A stretch of DNA of 60,533 nt, taken from positions 1-60,533 of the forward strand of contig CAMWNM010000010.1 of assembly GCA_947175635.1 (NCBI GenBank). The letters run 5' to 3'. Both the position numbers and the translations under genes were made by a program. Positions 53,049 to 60,533 of this stretch are shown here, piece after piece (the first letter of the stretch is position 1; each line of letters opens with the position of its first letter). A model generated the notes under the pieces. The model ran no database searches and was not told the origin of the DNA. It saw nothing but the letters and a program-made list of their open reading frames with translations. This DNA comes from an uncultured Bacteroidales bacterium. GTDB taxonomy: Bacteria > Bacteroidota > Bacteroidia > Bacteroidales > P3.

Positions 53049-55505
53049 CTATCTCAACTCACATCCCAGCTCGTTCTGCAAAGCCGAGAAAATCTTTTCC
53101 ATCGATCTCTCTATTTGCTTGTCGGTAAGGGTTTTCCCTTCCTCTTGCAGGATAAAGCTGACCGCATACGATTTTTTGTTTTCGGGCAGATTCCTGCCTT
53201 CATAAACATCGAAAAGCGACACGGCCTTCAGCAAGCTCTTTTCGCTTTTCCTGGCCACCTCCTCTATTCTGGAGAATTTCACGGCCTTGTCAACCAAAAG
53301 GGCCAAATCGCGACGCACTTCCGGAAAACGGTTCACTTCCTTGTATTCGGGTGCTTTCTTAGGCATGGCTTTCAACACGAGATCCCAATTAAAATCGGCA
53401 TAGAACACCGGTACCTTGATATCGAAACGTTCGCGAACCGAAGCGGCCACTTCACCGAACTTCACGGCAGGTTTGCCGGCCAATTCAAATTGCAGGCCGT
53501 AAGCGAAATACGGATCCTGCAAATCGGTACAACGGCTTTTGGCCAGATTGATACGCAGCAGACCGCATATTTTTTCCACATAGGATTTGAGGGAATAGAA
53601 ATCAAACGCCTTGGGCGCATGCTGCCACAATTCTTCGCGTTCGGCACCGCAAAGCCACAGTCCCAAATGATTTTCTTCCCTAAATCTTTCGGTAACCGAG
53701 GCCGAAACCTCAGCCGCCGGCACCGTGGCATAGGTTCTTCCGAATTCATAGAACCGCAGATTGCCCTGTTTGCGATGCAGATTATACATAATGCCCGAAA
53801 GGCCTCCGAAAAGCAGCGTAGGCCGCATGATGCTCATTTCCTTGCTGAGCGGATTGAGCATCTTCACCACATTTTCGAGCTTGAAAGTTTCGATATAGCT
53901 TTCCGAACAAAGCGAATTGTTCATTATTTCAAAGAAAGCGTTGTGGCTCAGAAATTCCGATACCTTTGTTACCACACGTTCCGGTTCGGCATTTTTTTCA
54001 TCGCGCATACCGTACGAAAGGCGGTTGCCCGAATCGATGCGGTTGTAGCCGTATATACGCAAAAATTCCTCCACCAAATCAGCCGGACGTGTAACATCAG
54101 GCTTGTTGAGCGGCACACGCACGTTCAAAAGAGTATCATGCGCTCCGGCTTTCACGTCCACTTCCATCTCCATAGCTTCCAATACCCGCTTCACCTCGGC
54201 CGCCTCCATCGGTTCACCCACCAGACGGTTCAGGTAATCCAGACTCAATTCCACCACCGGACGGGCAATGGGAGTGGGATAAATGTCAACGATATCCGAA
54301 GCCGTTTCCCCTCCGGCCACTTCGGCCAAGAGCAAGGCCGCCCGTTTAAGCGCATAAAGGCATATATCGGGATCGGCGCCTCTTTCGTAGCGGAAGGAGG
54401 CATCGGTGTTCAAGCCATGTTCACGCGCCGTTTTGCGGATGCTTACCGGATTAAAGTATGCACTTTCCAAAAACACATCGGTGGTGGAATCCGAAACCCC
54501 CGCATCGGCACCGCCGAATACACCGGCCATGCACATCGGTTCGCTTTCGTTACAAATCATGAGATTCCGGGTGCTCAGTCTGCGTTCCACCCCATCCAGC
54601 GTCACCATCGTTTCCCCCTCTCTCGCAGCACGGACCACAATCTTTCCCCCCTTTATCCTGGCGATGTCGAAAGCATGCATGGGCTGCCCCATTTCCAAAA
54701 GAACAAAGTTGGTTACATCCACCACATTGTTGATGGGCCGCAATCCCACGCTCAGCAAACGCTTCTGCAACCATTCGGGCGAGGGCGCCACTTTCACGCC
54801 CTTTACGCATATCCCCGCATAACGCGGACAATTCAGGGTATCTTCCACCTGCACGTCCACCTTAAGCCCTGTGCCGGGTTTAAAATCCTTCACCGAAGGA
54901 TACTTTATAGAGATCGGACGATTGTTGCGGATGGTTTCAAGGGCCACCAGATCCCGCACCACACCTATATGCGAAGTGGCATCGGAACGGTTGGGCGTAA
55001 GGCCGATTTCAAAAACGGTTTCGCTCTGCAACTTAAAGTATTCGGCCGCCGGCATCCCCACCGGCGTATCTTCGGCAAGCACCATAATGCCTTCATGCCC
55101 CGTGCCCACGCCTATTTCGTCTTCGGCGCAAATCATGCCGTAAGAATCCTTTCCCCTCAACTTGGATTTCTTGATGGTAAAGCTTTCCTGCCCGTCGTAA
55201 AGCACGGTGCCCACGGTGGCCACCACCACTTTCTGACCGGCCGCCACATTGGCCGCACCGCAAACGATGGGAAGCGGTTCTCCCTGCCCCACATCCACGG
55301 TGGTAACATGCAGATGGTCGGAATCCGGATGAGGTTCGCAAGTAAGCACCTCCCCCGTCACTATGCCCTTAAGGCCGCCACGAATGCTCTCCACTTCCTC
55401 CACCGCATCTATTTCCAAACCGCAATCGGTAAGCAAACGGGAAACTTCTTCCACACTCAAGTCAAAATCGGCATACTGTCTCAACCAACTATAGGCAACT
55501 TTCAT
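53049..55505 (-). CDS. pheT: Phenylalanine--tRNA ligase beta subunit
   Basis: The beta chain of the alpha2-beta2 PheRS that charges tRNA-Phe; pheS is not in the window. The 818-residue protein has an N-terminal tRNA-binding (EMAP/OB) domain (about residues 40-150; CEPHPDSDHLHV), B3/B4 editing domain with GAANVAAGQKVVVA in the preceding domain and the central GQPMHAFD motif, B5 domain, and C-terminal anticodon-binding fold (VRRDLALLVDK). The frame extends to 55577; ATG 55505 (MKVAYSWLRQY) matches the family start. A possible promoter is at 55532-55561. It is transcribed on its own, between the surface protein and the cobalamin operon. Confidence 0.97.
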   Translation of the reverse strand: MKVAYSWLRQYADFDLSVEEVSRLLTDCGLEIDAVEEVESIRGGLKGIVTGEVLTCEPHPDSDHLHVTTVDVGQGEPLPIVCGAANVAAGQKVVVATVGTVLYDGQESFTIKKSKLRGKDSYGMICAEDEIGVGTGHEGIMVLAEDTPVGMPAAEYFKLQSETVFEIGLTPNRSDATSHIGVVRDLVALETIRNNRPISIKYPSVKDFKPGTGLKVDVQVEDTLNCPRYAGICVKGVKVAPSPEWLQKRLLSVGLRPINNVVDVTNFVLLEMGQPMHAFDIARIKGGKIVVRAAREGETMVTLDGVERRLSTRNLMICNESEPMCMAGVFGGADAGVSDSTTDVFLESAYFNPVSIRKTAREHGLNTDASFRYERGADPDICLYALKRAALLLAEVAGGETASDIVDIYPTPIARPVVELSLDYLNRLVGEPMEAAEVKRVLEAMEMEVDVKAGAHDTLLNVRVPLNKPDVTRPADLVEEFLRIYGYNRIDSGNRLSYGMRDEKNAEPERVVTKVSEFLSHNAFFEIMNNSLCSESYIETFKLENVVKMLNPLSKEMSIMRPTLLFGGLSGIMYNLHRKQGNLRFYEFGRTYATVPAAEVSASVTERFREENHLGLWLCGAEREELWQHAPKAFDFYSLKSYVEKICGLLRINLAKSRCTDLQDPYFAYGLQFELAGKPAVKFGEVAASVRERFDIKVPVFYADFNWDLVLKAMPKKAPEYKEVNRFPEVRRDLALLVDKAVKFSRIEEVARKSEKSLLKAVSLFDVYEGRNLPENKKSYAVSFILQEEGKTLTDKQIERSMEKIFSALQNELGCELR

Positions 55506-55531
55506 CGAAGTATATTTTTCAATCCAAGATT

Positions 55532-55561
55532 CAAAATTAAGCATTTTTTGCGGCAGACAAC
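55532..55561 (-). promoter_or_regulatory. Possible promoter of pheT
   Basis: Minus strand GTTG, 18 bases, TAATTTTG. The -7 element fits the consensus; the -33 element is weaker. Confidence 0.5.
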
Positions 55562-55592
55562 AGACCCGGCCAATCAAAAGGCGGAGAGGGCG

Positions 55593-55635
55593 TATAAAAA
55601 AAGCCGGACGGATTTTTCCGCCCGGCTTTTTTATA
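55593..55635 (-). terminator. Intrinsic terminator of 1493-residue surface protein
   Basis: A stem with GCCGG/CCGGC core, one mismatch, flanked by A7 and T6 runs. It lies 27 bases after the stop codon. Confidence 0.88.
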
Positions 55636-55661
55636 CCTCCTTGAAAAGAGGCAAGAATAGA

Positions 55662-58600
55662 TTAGCGAACCACCACTTTGAATATGCGGGTGTTGTTGCC
55701 CGAAACGAATTTAACCAGATACATGCCGCGGGCACGGTTCAGGTCGAAGGCATAGGTGCCGGCACCCGGAACTACAGCCTGCCGCAGTTTCTGTCCGTTC
55801 AAGGCATATACCTCAACCATACCGGCAACTTCGGTGGTCAGATAGAACATACCGTTGTTGGGATTGGGATAGATGCGGGTCTGCGCCATGTCAACCGATT
55901 CCACTCCGGTAATTTCGATCTTGAAGCTGACCGTGGCTTTTTCCGATTCGCCGGTAGGATAAACGGCCACCACAGCGGCGGTATATTCACCTTCTTCCAG
56001 ATCGGTGAAGGTGTAGGTGGTTTCGGTGATGTTCTCGGCTTTGAGTTCTTCACCCAGGTAAACCTTATAACTTGTCGGTGCGAAACCTTCGGGCATTTCC
56101 CAAGTAAGAACGGCCGATGTCTCTTCTACTTCCACCGCAAGTTTGATCGGCGTGGCTTCATCGGAAACCGTAAGGGTTCTTTCCACCAGTGAGGAAGTAC
56201 GGCTGGCATAAACCGCCTTCACACCCACTTTATGTTCGCCTGCCTCAAGATCCTCGAAAGTGTACGAACTTACATTCACGGCCAATTCTTCAACCTTTTC
56301 TCCATCCAGATAAACTTCGTAGCCGATCGGATTGGCAGGTTGCTCGATATAATAGGTCAGATCGTCCACCATAAAGCCAAAAGCATCGTCGGAGGTACAA
56401 CGGAGACCGATAAACTTGGCATCTGCGGGAATTTCTACAGAAACAGGGGTCCAGGCGGTAACCGAAACCCTATTGTAAGCCTGAATGGTCTTGAATGCAC
56501 TCAAATCGGCTGTAGTGGAAGAATAAACAACTTCAAAGGCTTCGGGATACGAACCCATATAAGCTCTGCAATAGAAGGTGAATACACCGCCGCCCATTTC
56601 TACGGAACGAATCAGATAATCGTTGTTCTGTCCGGTAAGACCGAACCATGCCACGAACATCTTCTCACCCGAACATGCCTGCACACTGCTTATCTCCGGT
56701 GTGGTCTTTCCGGGATTAAAGACAATCCAGCTCTGCAGTTCGGCAGCATTGGTCCAGGTCGTACCCTGGATACCGCCTTTGAGCACCGGTTCGCTCAGAA
56801 TATATTCGCCGATATTTTCAATGGCGAAATCTTCATAGGATTCCACATCGTCTTCCCAGTTATAGGGGTTCACGCCCCATTCAAGCACAATATCCTTGCC
56901 TTCCACTCTGGCATCCAGAATGGTGGGATCCACCACGACTTCGGTAAGTTCCACATCGATTGTAACGTCTTCAACAAGATCTATGTCGGAACTGTAATAT
57001 TCATGGTAAGGAAGCACCACTTCATAGTCGTACTTGTTCCTCCATACCCGGTCGAAAACAACCTTGCCTTCTGCATCGGCAAGTGCCGTGTACAGATAAG
57101 CCTCATCCTCGCTCAACATGGCCACTGCCGCACCTTCCGTTGATCCTGCATCGGAAGTGATGACGAACGTTACCTGCATTTCCATGTCCTTGTTAAGAAT
57201 ATTGGTCATGGTCGGCGTGGCGTCTTCTTCTTCCCAAGCCGCCACTACGGCATACATATAGCGGCCGAATGTCAAATCGGTCCAATCTTGATCGGTATAG
57301 GTCCGTTCCGTAACCGGATTTTCGGTAATAAGTTCATAGTCTTCAAAATCGGCATCCATATTGCCACGGTAAACCTTGTAACCGTTGTCGGGATCCATTG
57401 CAGTAGCCACATCCTCGGCCTTGATCGAAACCAATACACTGCCCGCACTCACCGAGCTGAACAGTTTGTCGATCGTTGACCATTTACCGTTATGGAACAT
57501 CCTGTTGCTCTTTCCGGAAGCCGCCGTGGTGGAAGTAACGGCGCAGGCATAGCCTTGGTTTTCACTTTCGGCCACTTCCACAATCGCCCACAATTCCTTG
57601 GTAATGTCGATTTCAATGTCCTCGTCGATCGTAACCCAATACCATTCACCTGCTTTTCTTTCCAATTCGGAAGGATCTATCTGCTTGCGGACCAATTCTT
57701 CCGTGCCGTCATAAGCCAGAACGAGCGTATATTCGGCCGTTTCCGAACCCGGCACGAAGCCCATCTGCAAGGCCTTGGGTTTGACCAGACCATAAGCGGC
57801 CAAATCGGCGGCATCGTAAGACTGGGCATATTTGAAAGCGGTTTCTCCATCAATTGTAAGACGACGATACAGCTTGCCGTTTACCGTCCAGCTGATTTCA
57901 TCGGCAACCGCAGGCGCCGTCCATGTTATTTCCGCTTCGCCTTCATCGTTCACTTCGGCCAAAGCCATCGAAACCGGCATGTTCTTGGGACCGATCCAGG
58001 CCGAACGGTTCGCATAGACGGTGTAATTCGGACAAGGGCCGAATTCATTGTAGGCATAGGCACGGAAATTATACTGACCCGCCTTTTTGATAACGGCCGT
58101 AAAATCGGCTGTTCCGCCTACCGTGATGCCCGTCTTGACCGTGTCTGTTTCATAGTCTGCAAACGAAGCGTCTTCGGCATAGTGCACCACAATGCCCTCT
58201 ATCGAAGCAAGCGGTTCGTCCGATACCGCCAGGGAAGGCAACGTAATGTTCAGCACTGCCGCCAACGCGTTGTTTTTCGCCGGCGAAACGGCATTGATGG
58301 TCAGTTCGCCCGGAACATTGGGGGAAGCAAATTCTTTTACTTCCACATCGTCGATATAGATGGGTTCGGTCGATATGGCACAGAGCGAGAATTTCAACTG
58401 TCCCTTGGTCTGCGCCGTATAATAAACCGTTTGCTGCTCCCAATCGGTTTTAACCGGCCGATATCCCTGCAAGTTGTCGTTGAACCACAAAAAGATATTC
58501 TGGGCGGTGCCGCTTTTTGCATAGAAGCTGACCGCATATACCCCGCCTTTCTGTACCGGAAACGCCTCGAAATTCAAAATACGGCCATCCGCATCATAGT

Positions 58601-60143
58601 TACTGGTAAGCTTATAGCTGTAATCCCCCGTATGGGCTTCCGCATCCGTGCGTTCCAGACCACCGTTATTCATCGGATCCGAAAAGGTTACATTGGCCAT
58701 CATATCGTCTTCGTCATCCTCGAAACCATTGGTATAAGGAAGTTCCACATTCAGGATCATCACCTCTGCAAATACAACGGAAGAAAATACACCCGCCATG
58801 TCTTCCGCCCGGGCGGCATAGGTAAGGGTGCCTTCCTCATCGGTAAGCTCGATCGCCAGTTCGTATTTCTTACCGGGAACCGGATTGTCTATCTTGCCCA
58901 CTTCATCGCCAAGCGTTCCATCCGGCGCGCTATAAATGTGAATAGCCTTGAGCTCGGTAAGCGATTCTCCATTCACGGTCAGTTCCGGTGCCACAAACGT
59001 AGCCACCACCTGTTTCTCTCCCGCATCGTAAGCCAATCCGAACGGATCCACGGCCAAAGGATTCTGATCGGTGTAATAAACCGATGCAACCTGCATGGTC
59101 TGGTAATAATCAGGCTCTATCTTGGTGATTGCGGCCGTATTTGTATTTACGGTGGCCACACCGGCTTCCACCGGGCTTCCCGTTTCCGGATCCACCTCTA
59201 TATACATCCAATACAAGGTCTGCGTGCGATAATCCACTGCAGCAGACTGATTATAGGTATCGGTAGGTACGCCTGTTTCTCCGATCGCCGTAGCTGTCCA
59301 TGAGGTCTTGTCAACGGAATAAAGCTTGCCATCGGCACAGATCACATACATCTCTCCGGTCTTGTCTATGGCCATCGCCACCGGAAAATCCAGACCCGAC
59401 AAGGTCCCCACCGATTCGAACGTTCCTGTAGAAGGCGCTCCTTTATAAACAGTTATGGACTCTATCGCCGTATAATCCTGATTAAAATTGAGATAAAGCG
59501 TATATATCTGCCCGTCCACAGGGTCGTAGTCTGCCATTGCGGAGTTAAGCACGCTGGTTTCTTTCAATCCGATATTCGACAGTCTGCCCGTCAGGGGATC
59601 ATACGAATAATAGCCGACCGCGCTTAATCCACTGGTTGTCTTTGCAACGAACATAGCCTCATAATGATCGTCGCACCATGCGCCCCAGAAAGGATAGGCA
59701 TATGCGCTTGAAGTCTGGAGGGCCGTAACCAATGTAGGCTCTCCTACCTGTCCGTTCTTAATTTCGAAAAGCCTTGTGGCATTCGAAATGGACGCGATAA
59801 ACTTCGATGCCGGAGCTTGTGCCTGATCCTGATCATCTTCGGCTACCGTCTGCGCCATTGCGTTCTGCATATAGGCTTTTACCATCGCATTCTTCTGTTC
59901 GTCGGAAAATTGAGATTGTCCCACGACCCTCAAGTCAGACTGCCTGATCAAAGACAACTTCTCAAGTTTTCCGTCCGTGTTCTGCCTAACGGCTGAATTC
60001 TTACCGGTCAAGGCTACACCCTTGTCCATAGAAAAACCTGCAACTTTTTCAGCTGCTTTCTGTGTGAGTTGCTGGGCCCCTGCCGGGTTTAACCACAGCA
60101 TAGCGCAAATAAACAATGCGCAAAATTTAAATGTTCGTCTCAT
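55662..60143 (-). CDS. Large T9SS-sorted surface protein with beta-sandwich and fibronectin-like domains
   Basis: A 1493-residue secreted protein. Signal peptide (LNPAGAQ) and a Gln/Ala-rich segment are followed by a propeller-like region (about 110-390), fibronectin-III/Ig-like domains, a carbohydrate-binding-like sandwich (about 470-600; FSDPMNNGGLERTD, YYTAQTKGQLKFSL), further beta domains, and a cleaved-adhesin/choice-of-anchor-J-like domain (about 1130-1300; SGEKMFVAWFG, FMVDDLTYYIE) of the kind found in gingipains. It ends in a T9SS sorting domain (RIYPNPNNGMFYL ... IFKVVVR). The role is adhesion or ligand binding by inference. Its promoter is at 60265-60294. Confidence 0.87.
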   Translation of the reverse strand: MRRTFKFCALFICAMLWLNPAGAQQLTQKAAEKVAGFSMDKGVALTGKNSAVRQNTDGKLEKLSLIRQSDLRVVGQSQFSDEQKNAMVKAYMQNAMAQTVAEDDQDQAQAPASKFIASISNATRLFEIKNGQVGEPTLVTALQTSSAYAYPFWGAWCDDHYEAMFVAKTTSGLSAVGYYSYDPLTGRLSNIGLKETSVLNSAMADYDPVDGQIYTLYLNFNQDYTAIESITVYKGAPSTGTFESVGTLSGLDFPVAMAIDKTGEMYVICADGKLYSVDKTSWTATAIGETGVPTDTYNQSAAVDYRTQTLYWMYIEVDPETGSPVEAGVATVNTNTAAITKIEPDYYQTMQVASVYYTDQNPLAVDPFGLAYDAGEKQVVATFVAPELTVNGESLTELKAIHIYSAPDGTLGDEVGKIDNPVPGKKYELAIELTDEEGTLTYAARAEDMAGVFSSVVFAEVMILNVELPYTNGFEDDEDDMMANVTFSDPMNNGGLERTDAEAHTGDYSYKLTSNYDADGRILNFEAFPVQKGGVYAVSFYAKSGTAQNIFLWFNDNLQGYRPVKTDWEQQTVYYTAQTKGQLKFSLCAISTEPIYIDDVEVKEFASPNVPGELTINAVSPAKNNALAAVLNITLPSLAVSDEPLASIEGIVVHYAEDASFADYETDTVKTGITVGGTADFTAVIKKAGQYNFRAYAYNEFGPCPNYTVYANRSAWIGPKNMPVSMALAEVNDEGEAEITWTAPAVADEISWTVNGKLYRRLTIDGETAFKYAQSYDAADLAAYGLVKPKALQMGFVPGSETAEYTLVLAYDGTEELVRKQIDPSELERKAGEWYWVTIDEDIEIDITKELWAIVEVAESENQGYACAVTSTTAASGKSNRMFHNGKWSTIDKLFSSVSAGSVLVSIKAEDVATAMDPDNGYKVYRGNMDADFEDYELITENPVTERTYTDQDWTDLTFGRYMYAVVAAWEEEDATPTMTNILNKDMEMQVTFVITSDAGSTEGAAVAMLSEDEAYLYTALADAEGKVVFDRVWRNKYDYEVVLPYHEYYSSDIDLVEDVTIDVELTEVVVDPTILDARVEGKDIVLEWGVNPYNWEDDVESYEDFAIENIGEYILSEPVLKGGIQGTTWTNAAELQSWIVFNPGKTTPEISSVQACSGEKMFVAWFGLTGQNNDYLIRSVEMGGGVFTFYCRAYMGSYPEAFEVVYSSTTADLSAFKTIQAYNRVSVTAWTPVSVEIPADAKFIGLRCTSDDAFGFMVDDLTYYIEQPANPIGYEVYLDGEKVEELAVNVSSYTFEDLEAGEHKVGVKAVYASRTSSLVERTLTVSDEATPIKLAVEVEETSAVLTWEMPEGFAPTSYKVYLGEELKAENITETTYTFTDLEEGEYTAAVVAVYPTGESEKATVSFKIEITGVESVDMAQTRIYPNPNNGMFYLTTEVAGMVEVYALNGQKLRQAVVPGAGTYAFDLNRARGMYLVKFVSGNNTRIFKVVVR

Positions 60144-60264
60144 CTTGTAAATTTTTAATCGAACACTCCGTGAATTTTATATGTCGCGATTCTTTCGAAC
60201 CGCCATGTTTGTTTCTTCTATATGGGTTCCGCTTTTTCTTTTAGGTAATACTTTTTACTTGTTT

Positions 60265-60294
60265 CCGAAATACGGATTGTAAAGTTAATACAAA
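60265..60294 (-). promoter_or_regulatory. Possible promoter of 1493-residue surface protein
   Basis: Minus strand TTTG, 18 bases, TATTTCGG. The match is moderate. It implies a leader of about 120 bases. The interval 60144-60533 otherwise holds only the repeat at its right end and AT-rich DNA in which I see no gene. Confidence 0.5.
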
Positions 60295-60491
60295 ACCGGC
60301 AAAAAACAAACCGCCAGGCAAGGGAAAAACACACCCCGCACACACATTATATACTCAACAAAAACAATTATTTGAAATGCGTTTATACAAAAAATCAAAA
60401 GTTGAAAAACAAATCAGAAACAAAAAACTTCATCCTGACGCTTACCCGACAAAACCACCACCTACAGACAACAAAAGATCACCGTTTAAAT

Positions 60492-60533
60492 TAAGCCGAG
60501 AGCAGAGACCAAACTCGTTTGGGCTATGCCGAG
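60492..60533. repeat. Structured intergenic repeat, copy B
   Basis: This is the reverse-complement partner of copy A at 9806-9848. It has the perfect palindrome CCAAACGAGTTTGG and CTCGGC edge units. It is cut off by the window end, so a longer copy may continue. Confidence 0.75.

Noticed and set aside
52977..56192. 1071-codon plus-strand open frame rich in His and Phe
   Set aside because: It is antisense to pheT and the T9SS surface protein, whose motifs are clear; composition is that of a shadow frame.

Overview
The window reads as Bacteroidota chromosome, most likely order Bacteroidales. Evidence seen: three proteins end in type IX secretion (T9SS) sorting domains (YPNP motif, C-terminal basic residue); a PorW/SprE lipoprotein and a PorE-like OmpA protein are present; several upstream regions carry the Bacteroidales promoter pattern TTTG-N18-21-TAnnTTTG; surface lipoproteins, TonB receptors and DUF5074 propellers abound. 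The genus cannot be fixed by eye. Bases 1-112 are almost pure C and look like an assembly or sequencing artefact at a contig end.

Layout. 0.1-2.5 kb (-): PhnP-like metallo-beta-lactamase, thyA, short-chain dehydrogenase. 2.7-9.25 kb (+): tripartite RND efflux operon (adaptor, pump, TolC-like lipoprotein) with a PepSY-like secreted protein at its end. 9.3-18.1 kb (-): small lipoprotein, PduO-type cobalamin adenosyltransferase, S9 peptidase, PorE-like OmpA protein, TPR protein and a PPi-type phosphofructokinase. 18.3-30.4 kb (-): tightly packed udk, purL, porW, polA, PASTA protein, rluD-like synthase, alpha/beta hydrolase. 30.4-31.1 kb: PepSY-like protein and tRNA-Lys. 31.2-33.6 kb (-): three-gene acetyltransferase-like / IbrA-like / IbrB-like operon. 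33.7-34.8 kb (-): ECF sigma factor with a membrane protein. 34.9-35.3 kb: decayed secreted serine-protease fragment. 35.3-42.2 kb: ettA, an unknown secreted protein, an alcohol dehydrogenase/DUF2520/kdsC operon, a ComEA-like protein and a YD-repeat-like protein. 42.2-53.0 kb (-): cobalamin-riboswitch-controlled surface locus (btuB-like receptor, tandem BtuG-like lipoproteins, further surface proteins). 53.0-55.5 kb: pheT. 55.7-60.1 kb: a 1493-residue T9SS-sorted surface protein.

The strongest unusual signals are: (1) purL is fused in frame to about 300 N-terminal residues of lysine/alanine-rich histone-H1-like sequence; (2) an acetyltransferase-like/PAPS-reductase-like/ParB-like operon in which both junctions are ATGA overlaps, behind a near-consensus promoter; (3) a B12-riboswitch locus whose distal genes encode T9SS-sorted rather than lipid-anchored propeller proteins; (4) a DNA polymerase I in which all four proofreading-exonuclease metal ligands appear lost; (5) two copies, and perhaps a third decayed one, of a structured intergenic repeat whose paired bases covary.

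No CRISPR array, insertion sequence, integrase or rRNA was seen. Most of the window is ordinary core genome; the accessory-looking parts are 31.2-35.3 kb and 42.2-53.0 kb.
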